DNA from: a virus
IMG/VR virus record: IMGVR_UViG_3300015262_000006
Coordinates: 1-47,964 of that record
Length of the DNA: 47,964 nt
Reading direction: 5' to 3' (one strand)
How positions within the stretch are numbered: position 1 is the first letter of the stretch; each line of letters starts with the position of its first letter. Made by a program: the position numbers and the translations under genes. Below are positions 22,685-30,228 of the stretch, in pieces. The notes under the pieces were generated by a model. The model searched no databases and was not told the DNA's origin. It was given only the letters and a program-made list of their open reading frames with translations.

Positions 22685-22896
22685 TAGCTAAGCTCCATCA
22701 TGTAATAAGGATCAGCGTCTGGCCATCCGTAATCTCGCAGGTCTTTATCCCATTCAGCATCAGCCCTTGAGAAGGTTCGATTCTGCACACAATAACCACA
22801 GCTTCCATGGTGACGGCACGATCTTACGGGGAACTGAATAATTCCATCACGCACTACGCCAGACCCCTTTCGCTTAGTTCGTACAGTCCTAGCCAT
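22684..22896 (-). CDS. Small basic Cys-containing neck-region protein
   Basis: I place the start at the ATG at 22896, which overlaps the previous stop. The product (70 aa) begins MARTVRTKRKGSGVVRDG and has RSCRHHGSCGYCVQNR, three cysteines and two histidines that may bind a metal. Then AEWDKDLRDYGWPDADPYY. It is conserved in position within the neck gene cluster, function unknown. Confidence 0.6.
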   Translation of the reverse strand: MARTVRTKRKGSGVVRDGIIQFPVRSCRHHGSCGYCVQNRTFSRADAEWDKDLRDYGWPDADPYYMMELS

Positions 22897-23285
22897 TAGC
22901 AGCACTTCCCGCCAGTAGAAACCCAAAGGCCAGCACTTGCGCCAGGCTCAGGCGGAATTACTGATGCGGTACAACCAGAAGTGTCCAGCGTACCAAGAAG
23001 AGAGCGCAGAGAGCGATAACGGTCAACGAAAGAACCCCAACGAAAAGACTGAGAAGCACCAGACGGAGCAGTCTGCGAGCTGATTTGACGATCCACGTTG
23101 ACATAGCCAGTCAATCCAAGGAGGTACAGGTAGATGAGTGTCTGCGTGGCTTCTGGATAACCAGCGCCATCCAGGCACGGCTGAATGACTTCTACGGAAT
23201 CAATCCATAGTTGCAGGATAAAGTCAGGCGGAACAGGAATCCCATACGCCAAGAAGTATTGCTTGATCTGCTCAATAGTAGGCAT
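22896..23285 (-). CDS. Head-tail connector protein, putative
   Basis: The 129-residue protein is predicted mainly helical and begins MPTIEQIKQYFLAYGIPVPP, then YPEATQTLIYLYLLGLTGYV. Helical proteins of this size after the capsid genes are usually the adaptor ring (gp6-like). The C-terminus is cysteine-containing (GGKCC). Single-base overlap with the preceding gene. Confidence 0.6.
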   Translation of the reverse strand: MPTIEQIKQYFLAYGIPVPPDFILQLWIDSVEVIQPCLDGAGYPEATQTLIYLYLLGLTGYVNVDRQISSQTAPSGASQSFRWGSFVDRYRSLRSLLGTLDTSGCTASVIPPEPGASAGLWVSTGGKCC

Positions 23286-23584
23286 CAGCGATCCTTAATC
23301 TTCAGGTAAATAGACCGAACAGCCGTTCGCCCGTCTGCGGTTGTGATTACGCACGCGACGGTTGCTGTATTGCCGACTACGCCACCGGATACCCAAGCGG
23401 TTGCCGATGTAGTGGTATTGCTGGACGAATCAACCACTACGCCTACAGGCTCAAACACAACAGTAACGATTGTGTCAGTGATATCAGCAAGGTATGCAGA
23501 CCAATCAAACGTGTAGTCGAGAACCTCTTCAGGATCCTTGACAATCGTAGGTTTATCCGGCCCCCCAGTGTATGTCTCTGTCAT
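23285..23584 (-). CDS. Small beta-rich structural protein
   Basis: This 99-residue protein begins MTETYTGGPDKPTIVKDPEE and continues with alternating strands (TIVTVVFEPVGVVVDSSSN; VACVITTADGRTAVRSIYLK). That looks like the small Ig-fold-type fibre/tail adaptor proteins encoded near siphovirus neck genes. It overlaps the repeat protein by four bases. It is probably virion-associated. Confidence 0.6.
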   Translation of the reverse strand: MTETYTGGPDKPTIVKDPEEVLDYTFDWSAYLADITDTIVTVVFEPVGVVVDSSSNTTTSATAWVSGGVVGNTATVACVITTADGRTAVRSIYLKIKDR

Positions 23585-25089
23585 TCTGCAACTTTCCTAT
23601 TCTGAGGCTCTGGAGTAACCGATCTGTTTTGCGCTTCGATTGAGGCCAATCTTGATTGGGCAATCAGCGAAATAATCCGTTGCTGACTCTGCTGATAGAC
23701 CGTGCGACTCTGGCTTTGAATGCCTGAATAAATCCGCGACTCAGCACCAATAAACAATGTTCGTTCTGGTGACGGCTCGAATACGCCGCCGACAGAAACT
23801 GATGCAGCCATTATATCAGCAGCGACTATGGCGTCAGATTGCGCGGATACTGCTGTGGCTGAATCTGCGGCTACCGAGTCGTCAAGATCTTTATTAGCCG
23901 CATCTGCGGACACAGCGATAATGCCGAATGATGTTGATGTGTCGCCAATCATTACTGCCGAAACGCCAGCACCAACTGCAACCAGTAACGATGATTGCGC
24001 CTGATCGCCAGCCAGTTGAGCCGACGATGAAGCCGATACTTGCGCAACTGCCGAGGCCGAAGCGCTATCAGGCTGCACGGTGATCGCTGAGGCCGCAGAC
24101 ACACCAGATTGGGTCTGAACGCTTGCTGTGTCTCCAGCATTAACCAGAGAGGACGTAGCGGCAACAGAAGCAAACGACTGGGCAGATAGCCCGTCAGCCT
24201 GGAGCGTAATGGCAAGTGTCGCTGATATATCTGTAGCAACAACGCCTGCCGTACTCGATAAAGTGTCGCCTTGCAGCGTTACCGATGACGATCCGGAGAT
24301 AGCAGCGACAGACTGAGCCGATGCGGTGTCATTCTGCGCAGTCACCGCTAGCTGAGCAGATACGTCAGCAGTCGCACCAGATAAAGCCGTATCGTTCGCT
24401 AGCGTGATCGCTACGGTGGCATTAACACCACCAGAAGGCGTGCCGAATGTCAGGGTGTCCGCGCTGAAGTTCAGGAAGGACGCGTGGTTGGTAACGACAG
24501 TGTTAACCGTTGCCGTCTCGGTCGTGCCGTTTGCCCATACGTCTGCGGTGTAGCTAGTCGCTGCTGACTGCGTGTGAAACTGCCAGATCTCGCATACGAT
24601 GACATCGCCAGCAAGTGCGCTAACGGTGCTGGTTGAAGATGTGGAAGCGCTGTTAGACCGCTCAGAGTTCGCCGTAGTCGGTTCGGCTGAGCCAGTCATT
24701 GTCAGGCAATCGCAGATCGTCCCAACCTTTGCGCCTGTTGACGGGCGCCATACATAAACGTTGCAGCGCAGATCAGCGCCGAAGTTCATGCTTAGGTTAT
24801 TTTCACGGTTGGCTAGGTTGAGCGTGAGAGTCTGGCCTGCTCCACCAACGCTCTGGTTTACGTCTAAAGTATCGGACGCAAAGTATCCGCAGAATGCTGC
24901 CTGCAACGAGGTGTTAGCAAGACTCGTACCGCTAAACGAACCCTGACCGCCACCCTTTGTCCCGCGCATGGTCAGCAGCGACGAAGCGCCGACCATAGAC
25001 CAACTGGCAGTTTGTGAGGACTGCTCAGTTGTAGGAAAGGTTCCGGTTAGCGCATTAGCTGTCGATAGCAGGTATAGCTTGGTAGCCAT
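23581..25089 (-). CDS. Repeat-rich structural protein (putative head fibre)
   Basis: The 502-residue protein has three parts. Residues 1-210 are beta-rich (GGQGSFSGTSLANTS; AGDVIVCEIWQFHTQ). Residues about 215-425 are eight to ten degenerate repeats of about 21 residues with the core V-S-A-x-x-A-I-T-L-Q-x-D-x-A-S-A-Q-S. Residues about 445-500 hold six copies of a nine-residue motif with core (Q/E)-(S/N/Q)-R-x-(I/V/L), for example AESRIY, QSRTVY, QSRLAS, QNRSV. Short AESR-type repeats are known at the ends of other phage neck-region proteins. A capsid- or neck-attached fibre is the best guess. Confidence 0.7.
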   Translation of the reverse strand: MATKLYLLSTANALTGTFPTTEQSSQTASWSMVGASSLLTMRGTKGGGQGSFSGTSLANTSLQAAFCGYFASDTLDVNQSVGGAGQTLTLNLANRENNLSMNFGADLRCNVYVWRPSTGAKVGTICDCLTMTGSAEPTTANSERSNSASTSSTSTVSALAGDVIVCEIWQFHTQSAATSYTADVWANGTTETATVNTVVTNHASFLNFSADTLTFGTPSGGVNATVAITLANDTALSGATADVSAQLAVTAQNDTASAQSVAAISGSSSVTLQGDTLSSTAGVVATDISATLAITLQADGLSAQSFASVAATSSLVNAGDTASVQTQSGVSAASAITVQPDSASASAVAQVSASSSAQLAGDQAQSSLLVAVGAGVSAVMIGDTSTSFGIIAVSADAANKDLDDSVAADSATAVSAQSDAIVAADIMAASVSVGGVFEPSPERTLFIGAESRIYSGIQSQSRTVYQQSQQRIISLIAQSRLASIEAQNRSVTPEPQNRKVAE

Positions 25090-25091
25090 AC

Positions 25092-25496
25092 TTAAGCATT
25101 GCCGGTCGTCAGCGAGAAGGAGTTAACGGTTACGACTTGGGAAACGGCAATACTGGTGTTGTCTAGGATCATATCTCCGCCGCCACCGGTAATGGTTGCA
25201 GTGCCTTGCGCGTGGGTAGTGGTGCCGGCAGTGTCAACGATGCGGAAATAGCCAGCAGTGCCAGCAGCAGCGCCAGTGCCAGACCACGTACCAGACTTGG
25301 CCTTGACGCCAGCAGATGCAGCCGCCATCCAGTCAGAAGGCAGTGCTATCTCGACCAGCAGCGTGCCTGTAGCCGCCGCCGCGCAGTTAGCTGGAACCGT
25401 TCCAGTGTAGATCCGGAGCTTAGCCGAAGTGCCTGCCGTGCTTTCGAATGCATCAAGGCGTGCGTTGTTTACTGCTACTGAGTACTGGAGCGTCAT
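25092..25496 (-). CDS. Small structural protein, head/neck region
   Basis: The 134-residue protein is alanine-, threonine- and glycine-rich with beta pattern: LQYSVAVNNARLDAFESTAG, LRIYTGTVPANCAAAATGTL, GTATITGGGGDMILDNTSIA. I associate this pattern with conserved structural proteins of Proteobacterial siphoviruses next to head fibres. Its role (decoration or fibre adaptor) is inferred. Confidence 0.65.
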   Translation of the reverse strand: MTLQYSVAVNNARLDAFESTAGTSAKLRIYTGTVPANCAAAATGTLLVEIALPSDWMAAASAGVKAKSGTWSGTGAAAGTAGYFRIVDTAGTTTHAQGTATITGGGGDMILDNTSIAVSQVVTVNSFSLTTGNA

Positions 25497-25539
25497 TTTC
25501 GTGGCCCGTAAATGGTTTTGACTATTTTAGCATTTTTGC

Positions 25540-25568
25540 TTGACGCGGAATTCGGGCGGGTCTAGTCT
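25540..25568 (+). promoter_or_regulatory. Plus-strand sigma70 promoter inside late operon
   Basis: TTGACG (25540-25545) and TAGTCT (25563-25568) are separated by 17 bases. It faces against the surrounding genes and has a terminator about 100 bases downstream. Confidence 0.6.
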
Positions 25569-25574
25569 CTGTTT

Positions 25575-25692
25575 AACGAACCCCGGCGAGTCCGGCCCAT
25601 CAACCCACGGAGCAATCGACATGCTTACCGCCGCCCTGATTCTTCTGCTGCTGTTCTGAAAAACAAAGCCCTCAATCAAGAGGGCTTTTTTT
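25575..25692 (+). ncRNA. Candidate small RNA with a 12-residue hydrophobic frame
   Basis: A predicted transcript of about 115 nucleotides runs from the promoter at 25540-25568 to the terminator at 25666-25692. The only frame in it is 25621-25659, MLTAALILLLLF, with GGAG 8 bases upstream of its ATG. The product may be a micro-peptide or the RNA itself may be the function. The unit is antisense to no gene and sits in a 194-base gap between two minus-strand genes. Confidence 0.45.
25666..25692. terminator. Terminator of the small plus-strand unit
   Basis: The stem AAGCCCTC/GAGGGCTT with a 6-base loop is followed by seven T residues on the plus strand. On the minus strand it can also stop transcripts leaving the AT-hook gene. 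Confidence 0.88.
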
Positions 25693-25891
25693 ATGCTTCG
25701 TCTTTGTCTTTCGGCGGTCTGCCACGGCGAGGCGTTGCGACTTCCAGCACCTTTTCCTCTTCCTTGGGCACGACCTCTACGGCCTTGTTGACCAGCCCAG
25801 CAGGCAGCGATTCATGCTTAACTCGCGTGCCAATCTCAAGACGTACACCGTCAACAATGACGCCTTTCTCTGTAATCACAAATTCTTTCAT
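25691..25891 (-). CDS. Small protein with AT-hook-like tail
   Basis: The 66-residue protein follows the major capsid gene after a terminator. The first half is beta-like (FVITEKGVIVDGVRLEIGTR). The second half is charged and ends RRGRPPKDKDEA, containing the R-G-R-P core of an AT-hook that binds the minor groove of AT-rich DNA. Small proteins with this tail are seen near capsid genes in other phages. Packaging or capsid-DNA contact are possible roles. Confidence 0.65.
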   Translation of the reverse strand: MKEFVITEKGVIVDGVRLEIGTRVKHESLPAGLVNKAVEVVPKEEEKVLEVATPRRGRPPKDKDEA

Positions 25892-25901
25892 TTGAACCTC
25901 A

Positions 25902-25927
25902 ATAAAAAAGGGGCCCGCTAAGGCCCC
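25902..25927 (-). terminator. Terminator after major capsid gene
   Basis: On the minus strand, GGGGCC/GGCCCC encloses a 6-base loop and is followed by a run of six T. It probably limits read-through so that capsid mRNA exceeds that of the neck genes. Confidence 0.85.
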
Positions 25928-25944
25928 TATTCTAACCCAGCGGA

Positions 25945-26958
25945 TTAGCCTTTGGTGAACTGAGCGTACCCAGCATTACCGTTGTAATCACGCTTGAATT
26001 GTGGAGCAACTGCGGTCATGATCTGGAAGCTGTACTCGTCGGTGAAGTTTTTACGTTCAATCGGCATAGTGGTTACAGGCATCGCGGTCAGGATTTCCAG
26101 CACTCGGCGTTCTTTTACAACGGCGAGGATTTCGTTTGCTGGAACTGCGGTCGATGGAACGATTGCTACGATGCCAGGAATTGCCATCAGGCGAGCCAGA
26201 ATGGTGTTCTGAGGCGCGGCAGTAACGTAGTCGTTAGCCGATGCAGCGAACCAATCACCATAGTTCAGGTAGATGGTAGCGCCGCCGTAGTAGTTCTCGC
26301 CTTGCAGGCCGATCAATACTTTGGTCAGAGCCGAAACCCACTGAGCACCGGTAGCGGTCACGAGGTCGAAGTTACCGAACAGACCTGTAGCGCGACCAGG
26401 AGCAGTACGCAGACCGTAGATCTGGTTACCGGCAACGTTGAACTTGGTGTCGCCGTTGATTACCAAATCTTCCAGCTTCTCGATGATGCGGCGGTTGCCG
26501 TTATCACGAGTAGCGCCGTCCAGATACTGCCAGCCACCGTCTTGACGAGCGGCTTCTACATCGCGCCAGCCGAAGGTGAAGGTAGTGTCGTAGATCGGCA
26601 GCGGGGTGCCTTCGTAATCAATGACTGGAGCGTCTGCTTTCGCACGGCTACGGCCATCAATCGAGCTATTCACTTCGCCTTGGTCGGAAACCTTGGAGAA
26701 GTATTGCAGCACTTTGCCGATTGGCACGTTGCGTTGCAGGCTAGCCAAGTCACTGAACACGCCCAGCTGAGCGCGCTGCAAGGTGATCAAGTCTTGGTCG
26801 TAGGTAGCCCAGGCATCACGAGGGATGGTATAGGCGTTACCGATCAACTCGCCTTCGCTATCTCGTGCGAGGCGCTCTTGACGGGCGTTGTGAGCGCGGC
26901 GTTTGCCAATTACGGCTGCCTCCTGCTCTTTACTGAACTTCAAAATTTCTGCTGGCAT
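25945..26958 (-). CDS. Major capsid protein
   Basis: The 337-residue protein lies after the protease/scaffold and decoration genes. Features include the N-arm with GNAYTIPRDAWATYDQDLIT, then DYEGTPLPIYDTTFTFGWRD, LVINGDTKFNVAGNQIYGLR and LTAMPVTTMPIERKNFTDEY. The pattern matches HK97-fold coat proteins of the family that resembles encapsulins (linocin-like; DUF6260/DUF2184 type). Absence of a long cleaved delta domain agrees with a separate scaffold part on the protease. A strong terminator follows. Confidence 0.88.
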   Translation of the reverse strand: MPAEILKFSKEQEAAVIGKRRAHNARQERLARDSEGELIGNAYTIPRDAWATYDQDLITLQRAQLGVFSDLASLQRNVPIGKVLQYFSKVSDQGEVNSSIDGRSRAKADAPVIDYEGTPLPIYDTTFTFGWRDVEAARQDGGWQYLDGATRDNGNRRIIEKLEDLVINGDTKFNVAGNQIYGLRTAPGRATGLFGNFDLVTATGAQWVSALTKVLIGLQGENYYGGATIYLNYGDWFAASANDYVTAAPQNTILARLMAIPGIVAIVPSTAVPANEILAVVKERRVLEILTAMPVTTMPIERKNFTDEYSFQIMTAVAPQFKRDYNGNAGYAQFTKG

Positions 26959-26963
26959 GTCAA

Positions 26964-27395
26964 TTACACCACGTAGGAGTTAGCGAGGATACGAACGTCA
27001 CCGAAGCCGTTAGCACCGACAGCGCGGGAGGCTGCTTCATCGAAGGCTGCGACAGCGACTTCACCAGTTACAGCGGCCTTGAACTGACCAGCTACGACAC
27101 TCAGGACTTGGCCTGGAGTGTAGGTAGCAGCGGCCATACGCACGTTGAACTCATACTGAGGAACAGGCTTGAATGCTTCGCCAGTTTCGCCAGACGGAAC
27201 AGCGGTATCGATGGTTTCGCCGATGTATGCGCGGTTATGCATGATGAAGAAGTCAGTCTTCGAGGTGGCTGCCAACTGGAACACGCCAGCGGTCAGCACT
27301 ACAGCCAAACCCGGAAGAATGCTTGCGCCGGTCTTTGCGGTGCGCGAATCAGGCTGTGCAAGATGCACAGGACCACGCCAGATAACGTTAGCCAT
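26964..27395 (-). CDS. Capsid decoration protein, putative
   Basis: The 143-residue protein between the protease and the major capsid gene is rich in A, V, G and T. It has VHLAQPDSRTAKTGASILPG and ATYTPGQVLSVVAGQFKAAV. Proteins of this size and position in DUF2213-type phages are head decoration/cement proteins. GGAGG stands upstream of its ATG. Confidence 0.7.
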   Translation of the reverse strand: MANVIWRGPVHLAQPDSRTAKTGASILPGLAVVLTAGVFQLAATSKTDFFIMHNRAYIGETIDTAVPSGETGEAFKPVPQYEFNVRMAAATYTPGQVLSVVAGQFKAAVTGEVAVAAFDEAASRAVGANGFGDVRILANSYVV

Positions 27396-28645
27396 TATTT
27401 GGCCTCCTGATCAGCGGAGTTAAGGCTGTAGCCTTCAAACTCGTCTTTTGCGTTGATTACTGGATTGCCCGACACGATACCGGCAGCAGTTTGCACACTG
27501 GCGAACATGGCATCCAGAGCTTCACCGCTCAATGCATTGGCAACTACTTCGCCGTGCACTTTGGCTACTGCGGAGCGCTTGTCTTTCAGGCCGGATTCTT
27601 CATTGGCCTGAATTTTGGTTTGCAGGGAAGCGATGATCTCCGATTGAGCGTCAAGCTTTGCGTTGAACGCACCGCTAATCTTCTCAGCCTGAGCGTCAAG
27701 CGCCGCCTTTAATTCTTCCGGGGTCATATCGACTTCCTCGTTAACGATAGCCAGTACAGGCTGTTTAGTTTTGGTACGTGGATATTGTACATGATTCTGA
27801 AACAGCTTCATGATGCGGCGAAAGTTCGTAGCAATGTAGCTAGTTTGTTCGGCAACTGGCGTTGATTCACCAGTAAAGACAACCTTATCAGCTTCGAAAT
27901 GGTAGTCGATTTTATACATCAGCTCGCCAACGCAATAAACTACTGCCTTGTCGTCGAAATCCTCTACGCAGACATATTCAGTAGGCGAACCGAAACGTTC
28001 AAGAATTGCGGCCTCGATCAGTTCTTCTTTGTTGCCGTAGGAGTTATCTAGGACTGAATCGTCATTGACAACTACAGAGTTAATAACAAACGTTTTGTTT
28101 ACCATCATGCCTACACCATCAGAAGGGGTTGCTGCTCCAGTCTCATTTAAAAGCAGGGCGTCATGGTCAAAAACCATATTCCTTGCGATCCAGCCATAAC
28201 CATCGGCGTTAGGAGTCATCTCGCGATCAAGGAAAATGCCAGTTGAGGTATGGATAGGCTCGCCTTTGTCGATAGCATCAAGCAGTGCGCGACCGCCTTC
28301 TGTGTTTTTGGCGAACTCGACATCGATCCACTTTTCAATACTTACCCTGTGACCTACTCGCTCAACGTTGCGATTCCAGGCCCCCACATGGTAGGCGTTT
28401 ATCGCCTCTGGTTGTCGAGCGCTAACGTAATCACCATCAACCATTGGGTGCGACAGTGGCGCCAGAGTTCCCTCAAGCCCCTTATAGGCCTTGTCGATCT
28501 CTTCCTTCGGATAGAGGCCGTTATTCATCACGACACCATCAGGTAGCGTGAAAGATGGCACCACGATATGCTCGCGACCATTGTGCTGCTCGCGACGAAT
28601 TGAGGCAGCGTTTACGGATACTCGGACGTTTACGCGGGTATTCAT
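27395..28645 (-). CDS. Capsid maturation protease (DUF2213) with scaffold-like C-terminus
   Basis: I start at the ATG in TAATG (28645), since GAAGAGG lies about 8 bases upstream. An ATG at 28654 is too close to it. The 416-residue protein has the DUF2213 domain (about 20-180): EHIVVPSFTLPDGVVMNNGL, APLSHPMVDGDYVSARQPEA with the likely catalytic His and Ser, and GWIARNMVFDHDALLL. A later helical, charged region (about 300-370, TPEELKAALDAQAEKISGAF) looks like a fused scaffold. The middle insertion (about 190-270) may be regulatory. It is expected to cleave the scaffold and mature the head. Confidence 0.82.
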   Translation of the reverse strand: MNTRVNVRVSVNAASIRREQHNGREHIVVPSFTLPDGVVMNNGLYPKEEIDKAYKGLEGTLAPLSHPMVDGDYVSARQPEAINAYHVGAWNRNVERVGHRVSIEKWIDVEFAKNTEGGRALLDAIDKGEPIHTSTGIFLDREMTPNADGYGWIARNMVFDHDALLLNETGAATPSDGVGMMVNKTFVINSVVVNDDSVLDNSYGNKEELIEAAILERFGSPTEYVCVEDFDDKAVVYCVGELMYKIDYHFEADKVVFTGESTPVAEQTSYIATNFRRIMKLFQNHVQYPRTKTKQPVLAIVNEEVDMTPEELKAALDAQAEKISGAFNAKLDAQSEIIASLQTKIQANEESGLKDKRSAVAKVHGEVVANALSGEALDAMFASVQTAAGIVSGNPVINAKDEFEGYSLNSADQEAK

Positions 28646-28713
28646 TAGATCCATTCCTCTTCACTGGCGCTAATCTCTTCGCAACCAATAAAGCCTTCGT
28701 ATTCTTCAAGCAT
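28645..28713 (-). CDS. Acidic leader peptide (22 aa)
   Basis: A 22-residue frame with GGAGG 7 bases before its ATG encodes a very acidic peptide (MLEEYEGFIGCEEISASEEE). Its TAA overlaps the ATG of the protease gene. It is the first frame of the late minus operon and could tune translation of the protease by coupling. Confidence 0.5.
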   Translation of the reverse strand: MLEEYEGFIGCEEISASEEEWI

Positions 28714-28808
28714 ATGCAAGCCTCCAATAGATAGCCGTTATTCTATCACGCACTAATTGCGACTTTTGGCAAGTGATATCATATGGATAATTTACGAGGC
28801 CCTATTTT
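28714..28808. promoter_or_regulatory. Divergent promoter region between the two head-gene transcripts
   Basis: This 95-base interval separates the minus late operon from plus portal genes. Minus-strand TGATAGAAT (an extended -10) lies near 28737-28745 without a clear -35. On the plus strand GATAAT (about 28785-28790) could be a -10. Exact promoters are uncertain and may need a phage activator. Confidence 0.4.
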
Positions 28809-30188
28809 ATGACTGTCAATGCACCACCTAAATTGATGATGGCGCTCAACAGCCTAGCTGAGCGGCAGGTTGCTGCGTCTAGGCAATTGGCTGCGTTCGG
28901 CACCGGCTCGATTGATTCGAAGCGACCTAGAGCCTACTGCGAGTATGGATTTCCAGATAATCCGTGCTTTGACGAGTTCTACCGTGTGTACAAGCGACAT
29001 GGTATCGGCCACGGCGCGCTTATGCAGGTGCTTGATAAAACCTGGCAGACCATGCCTTGGGTTATCGAGGGCGAAGATGAATTCGACGAGGCTAAGCAGG
29101 AAACCCAGTGGGAAAAGGATGTAAAGCGGCTATTCAAAAAGAAAAACATCTTCACTGCCATCAAGGAAACAGACAAGCGCAAGATGGTAGGCGGTTACGC
29201 TGGCCTGATCATCCAGGTCAAGGACTCCAAGAAATGGAGTCAGAAGCTTGACAAGATCAGCTCGGCGGCAATTGTAAAATTCATACCTACTTGGCGCGGA
29301 TCGCTGACTGTCACAGTTTGGGATACAAACGAGACTAGCCCGACTTATGGACAGCCTCTCATGTATTCGTACAAAGAACACAGCGAGGCAATCGGGTCTT
29401 CGCCTCGAACGGTTGAGATGCATCCTAGCCGAGTGATTATCTTTGGTTCTCTGACTGAGCCAGAGTCGATATTTGAGCCTGTGCTGAACGCACTGATCAG
29501 CCTTGAAAAGGTAACTGGTGGCTCAGGCGAGGCTTACATTAAGGCTGCTGCTCGTGCGCTGCATATCGGCTTTGATGCTACTGCCCAGCTGTCTGAGCTT
29601 GCTCGTGCGCATGGCATGAAGCCTGATCAGATTGGCGAGCTGTATAACGAGGTTGTGCAAGGCGTTAGTCGCGGCATTGACTCAGCGATCATTACGCAAG
29701 GCGCCAAGGTAGAGACAATCACCTCGAACGTGCCGGATCCTCAGCAGCCTTTTGAGGTCAACCTTCAAGAGGTTGGCGCGGGCATGCAAGTTCCGTCGAC
29801 AATCATTGTTGGTCGACAGACTGGTACGCTTGCAAGCAATGAAGACGTTAAGGCATTCAACCGCTTCGGCCAGAGTCGTCGCGACAACGAAGTAGGCCCG
29901 AACACAAGGCTTGTAGTTGATTGGCTGATGGAGCACGGCGTTATCGATACCAAAGAAGACTATGAAGTAATGTGGGATGAGCTGACTGAATCGACCGATG
30001 CAGAGAAGCTGTTGAACGCTAAGACCATGTCCGAGGTCAATAGCGCGTCTTTGGCTAGTGGAGAGATGGTATTTAGTCCTGAAGAGATTAGGACGGCGGC
30101 AGGCTATGAGAATACAGACCCGCTTACTCCACTTCCAGACGTAAACCCCCCAGCCGATCCGAATGCTCCACCGGAAACCGTGCAATAA
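28809..30188 (+). CDS. Portal protein, DUF1073 family
   Basis: The 459-residue protein is the DNA-entry portal. It shows CFDEFYRVYKRHGIGHGALM, then FKKKNIFTAIKETDKRKMVG, HPSRVIIFGSLTEPESIFEP and VGRQTGTLASNEDVKAFNRF, a combination typical of the DUF1073 portals. The C-terminus is proline-rich and acidic. It has no anti-CBASS domain. GAGG lies 9 bases before the ATG. The terminases and capsid genes lie on the other strand, which is unusual. Confidence 0.88.
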   Translation: MTVNAPPKLMMALNSLAERQVAASRQLAAFGTGSIDSKRPRAYCEYGFPDNPCFDEFYRVYKRHGIGHGALMQVLDKTWQTMPWVIEGEDEFDEAKQETQWEKDVKRLFKKKNIFTAIKETDKRKMVGGYAGLIIQVKDSKKWSQKLDKISSAAIVKFIPTWRGSLTVTVWDTNETSPTYGQPLMYSYKEHSEAIGSSPRTVEMHPSRVIIFGSLTEPESIFEPVLNALISLEKVTGGSGEAYIKAAARALHIGFDATAQLSELARAHGMKPDQIGELYNEVVQGVSRGIDSAIITQGAKVETITSNVPDPQQPFEVNLQEVGAGMQVPSTIIVGRQTGTLASNEDVKAFNRFGQSRRDNEVGPNTRLVVDWLMEHGVIDTKEDYEVMWDELTESTDAEKLLNAKTMSEVNSASLASGEMVFSPEEIRTAAGYENTDPLTPLPDVNPPADPNAPPETVQ

Positions 30189-30190
30189 TC

Positions 30191-30212
30191 AAAGGCCCCA
30201 AGCGGGCCTTTT
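30191..30212 (+). terminator. Terminator-like hairpin between portal and MuF genes
   Basis: The stem AAGGCCC/GGGCCTT has a 5-base loop and a short T-run. It probably attenuates rather than stops transcription, since the next gene has no evident promoter of its own. Confidence 0.65.
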
Positions 30213-30228
30213 CTAATTAGAGGATTTT

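Noticed and set aside
25999-26976. A 325-codon open frame antisense to the major capsid gene
   Set aside because: It is the complement of a strongly codon-biased gene, has no ribosome site and no recognisable motifs. Long antisense frames are expected opposite such genes.
28809-30188. Anti-CBASS (Acb1) domain fused to the DUF1073 portal
   Set aside because: The protein is only 459 residues with a portal pattern throughout and lacks the two H-x-T motifs of a 2H phosphoesterase.
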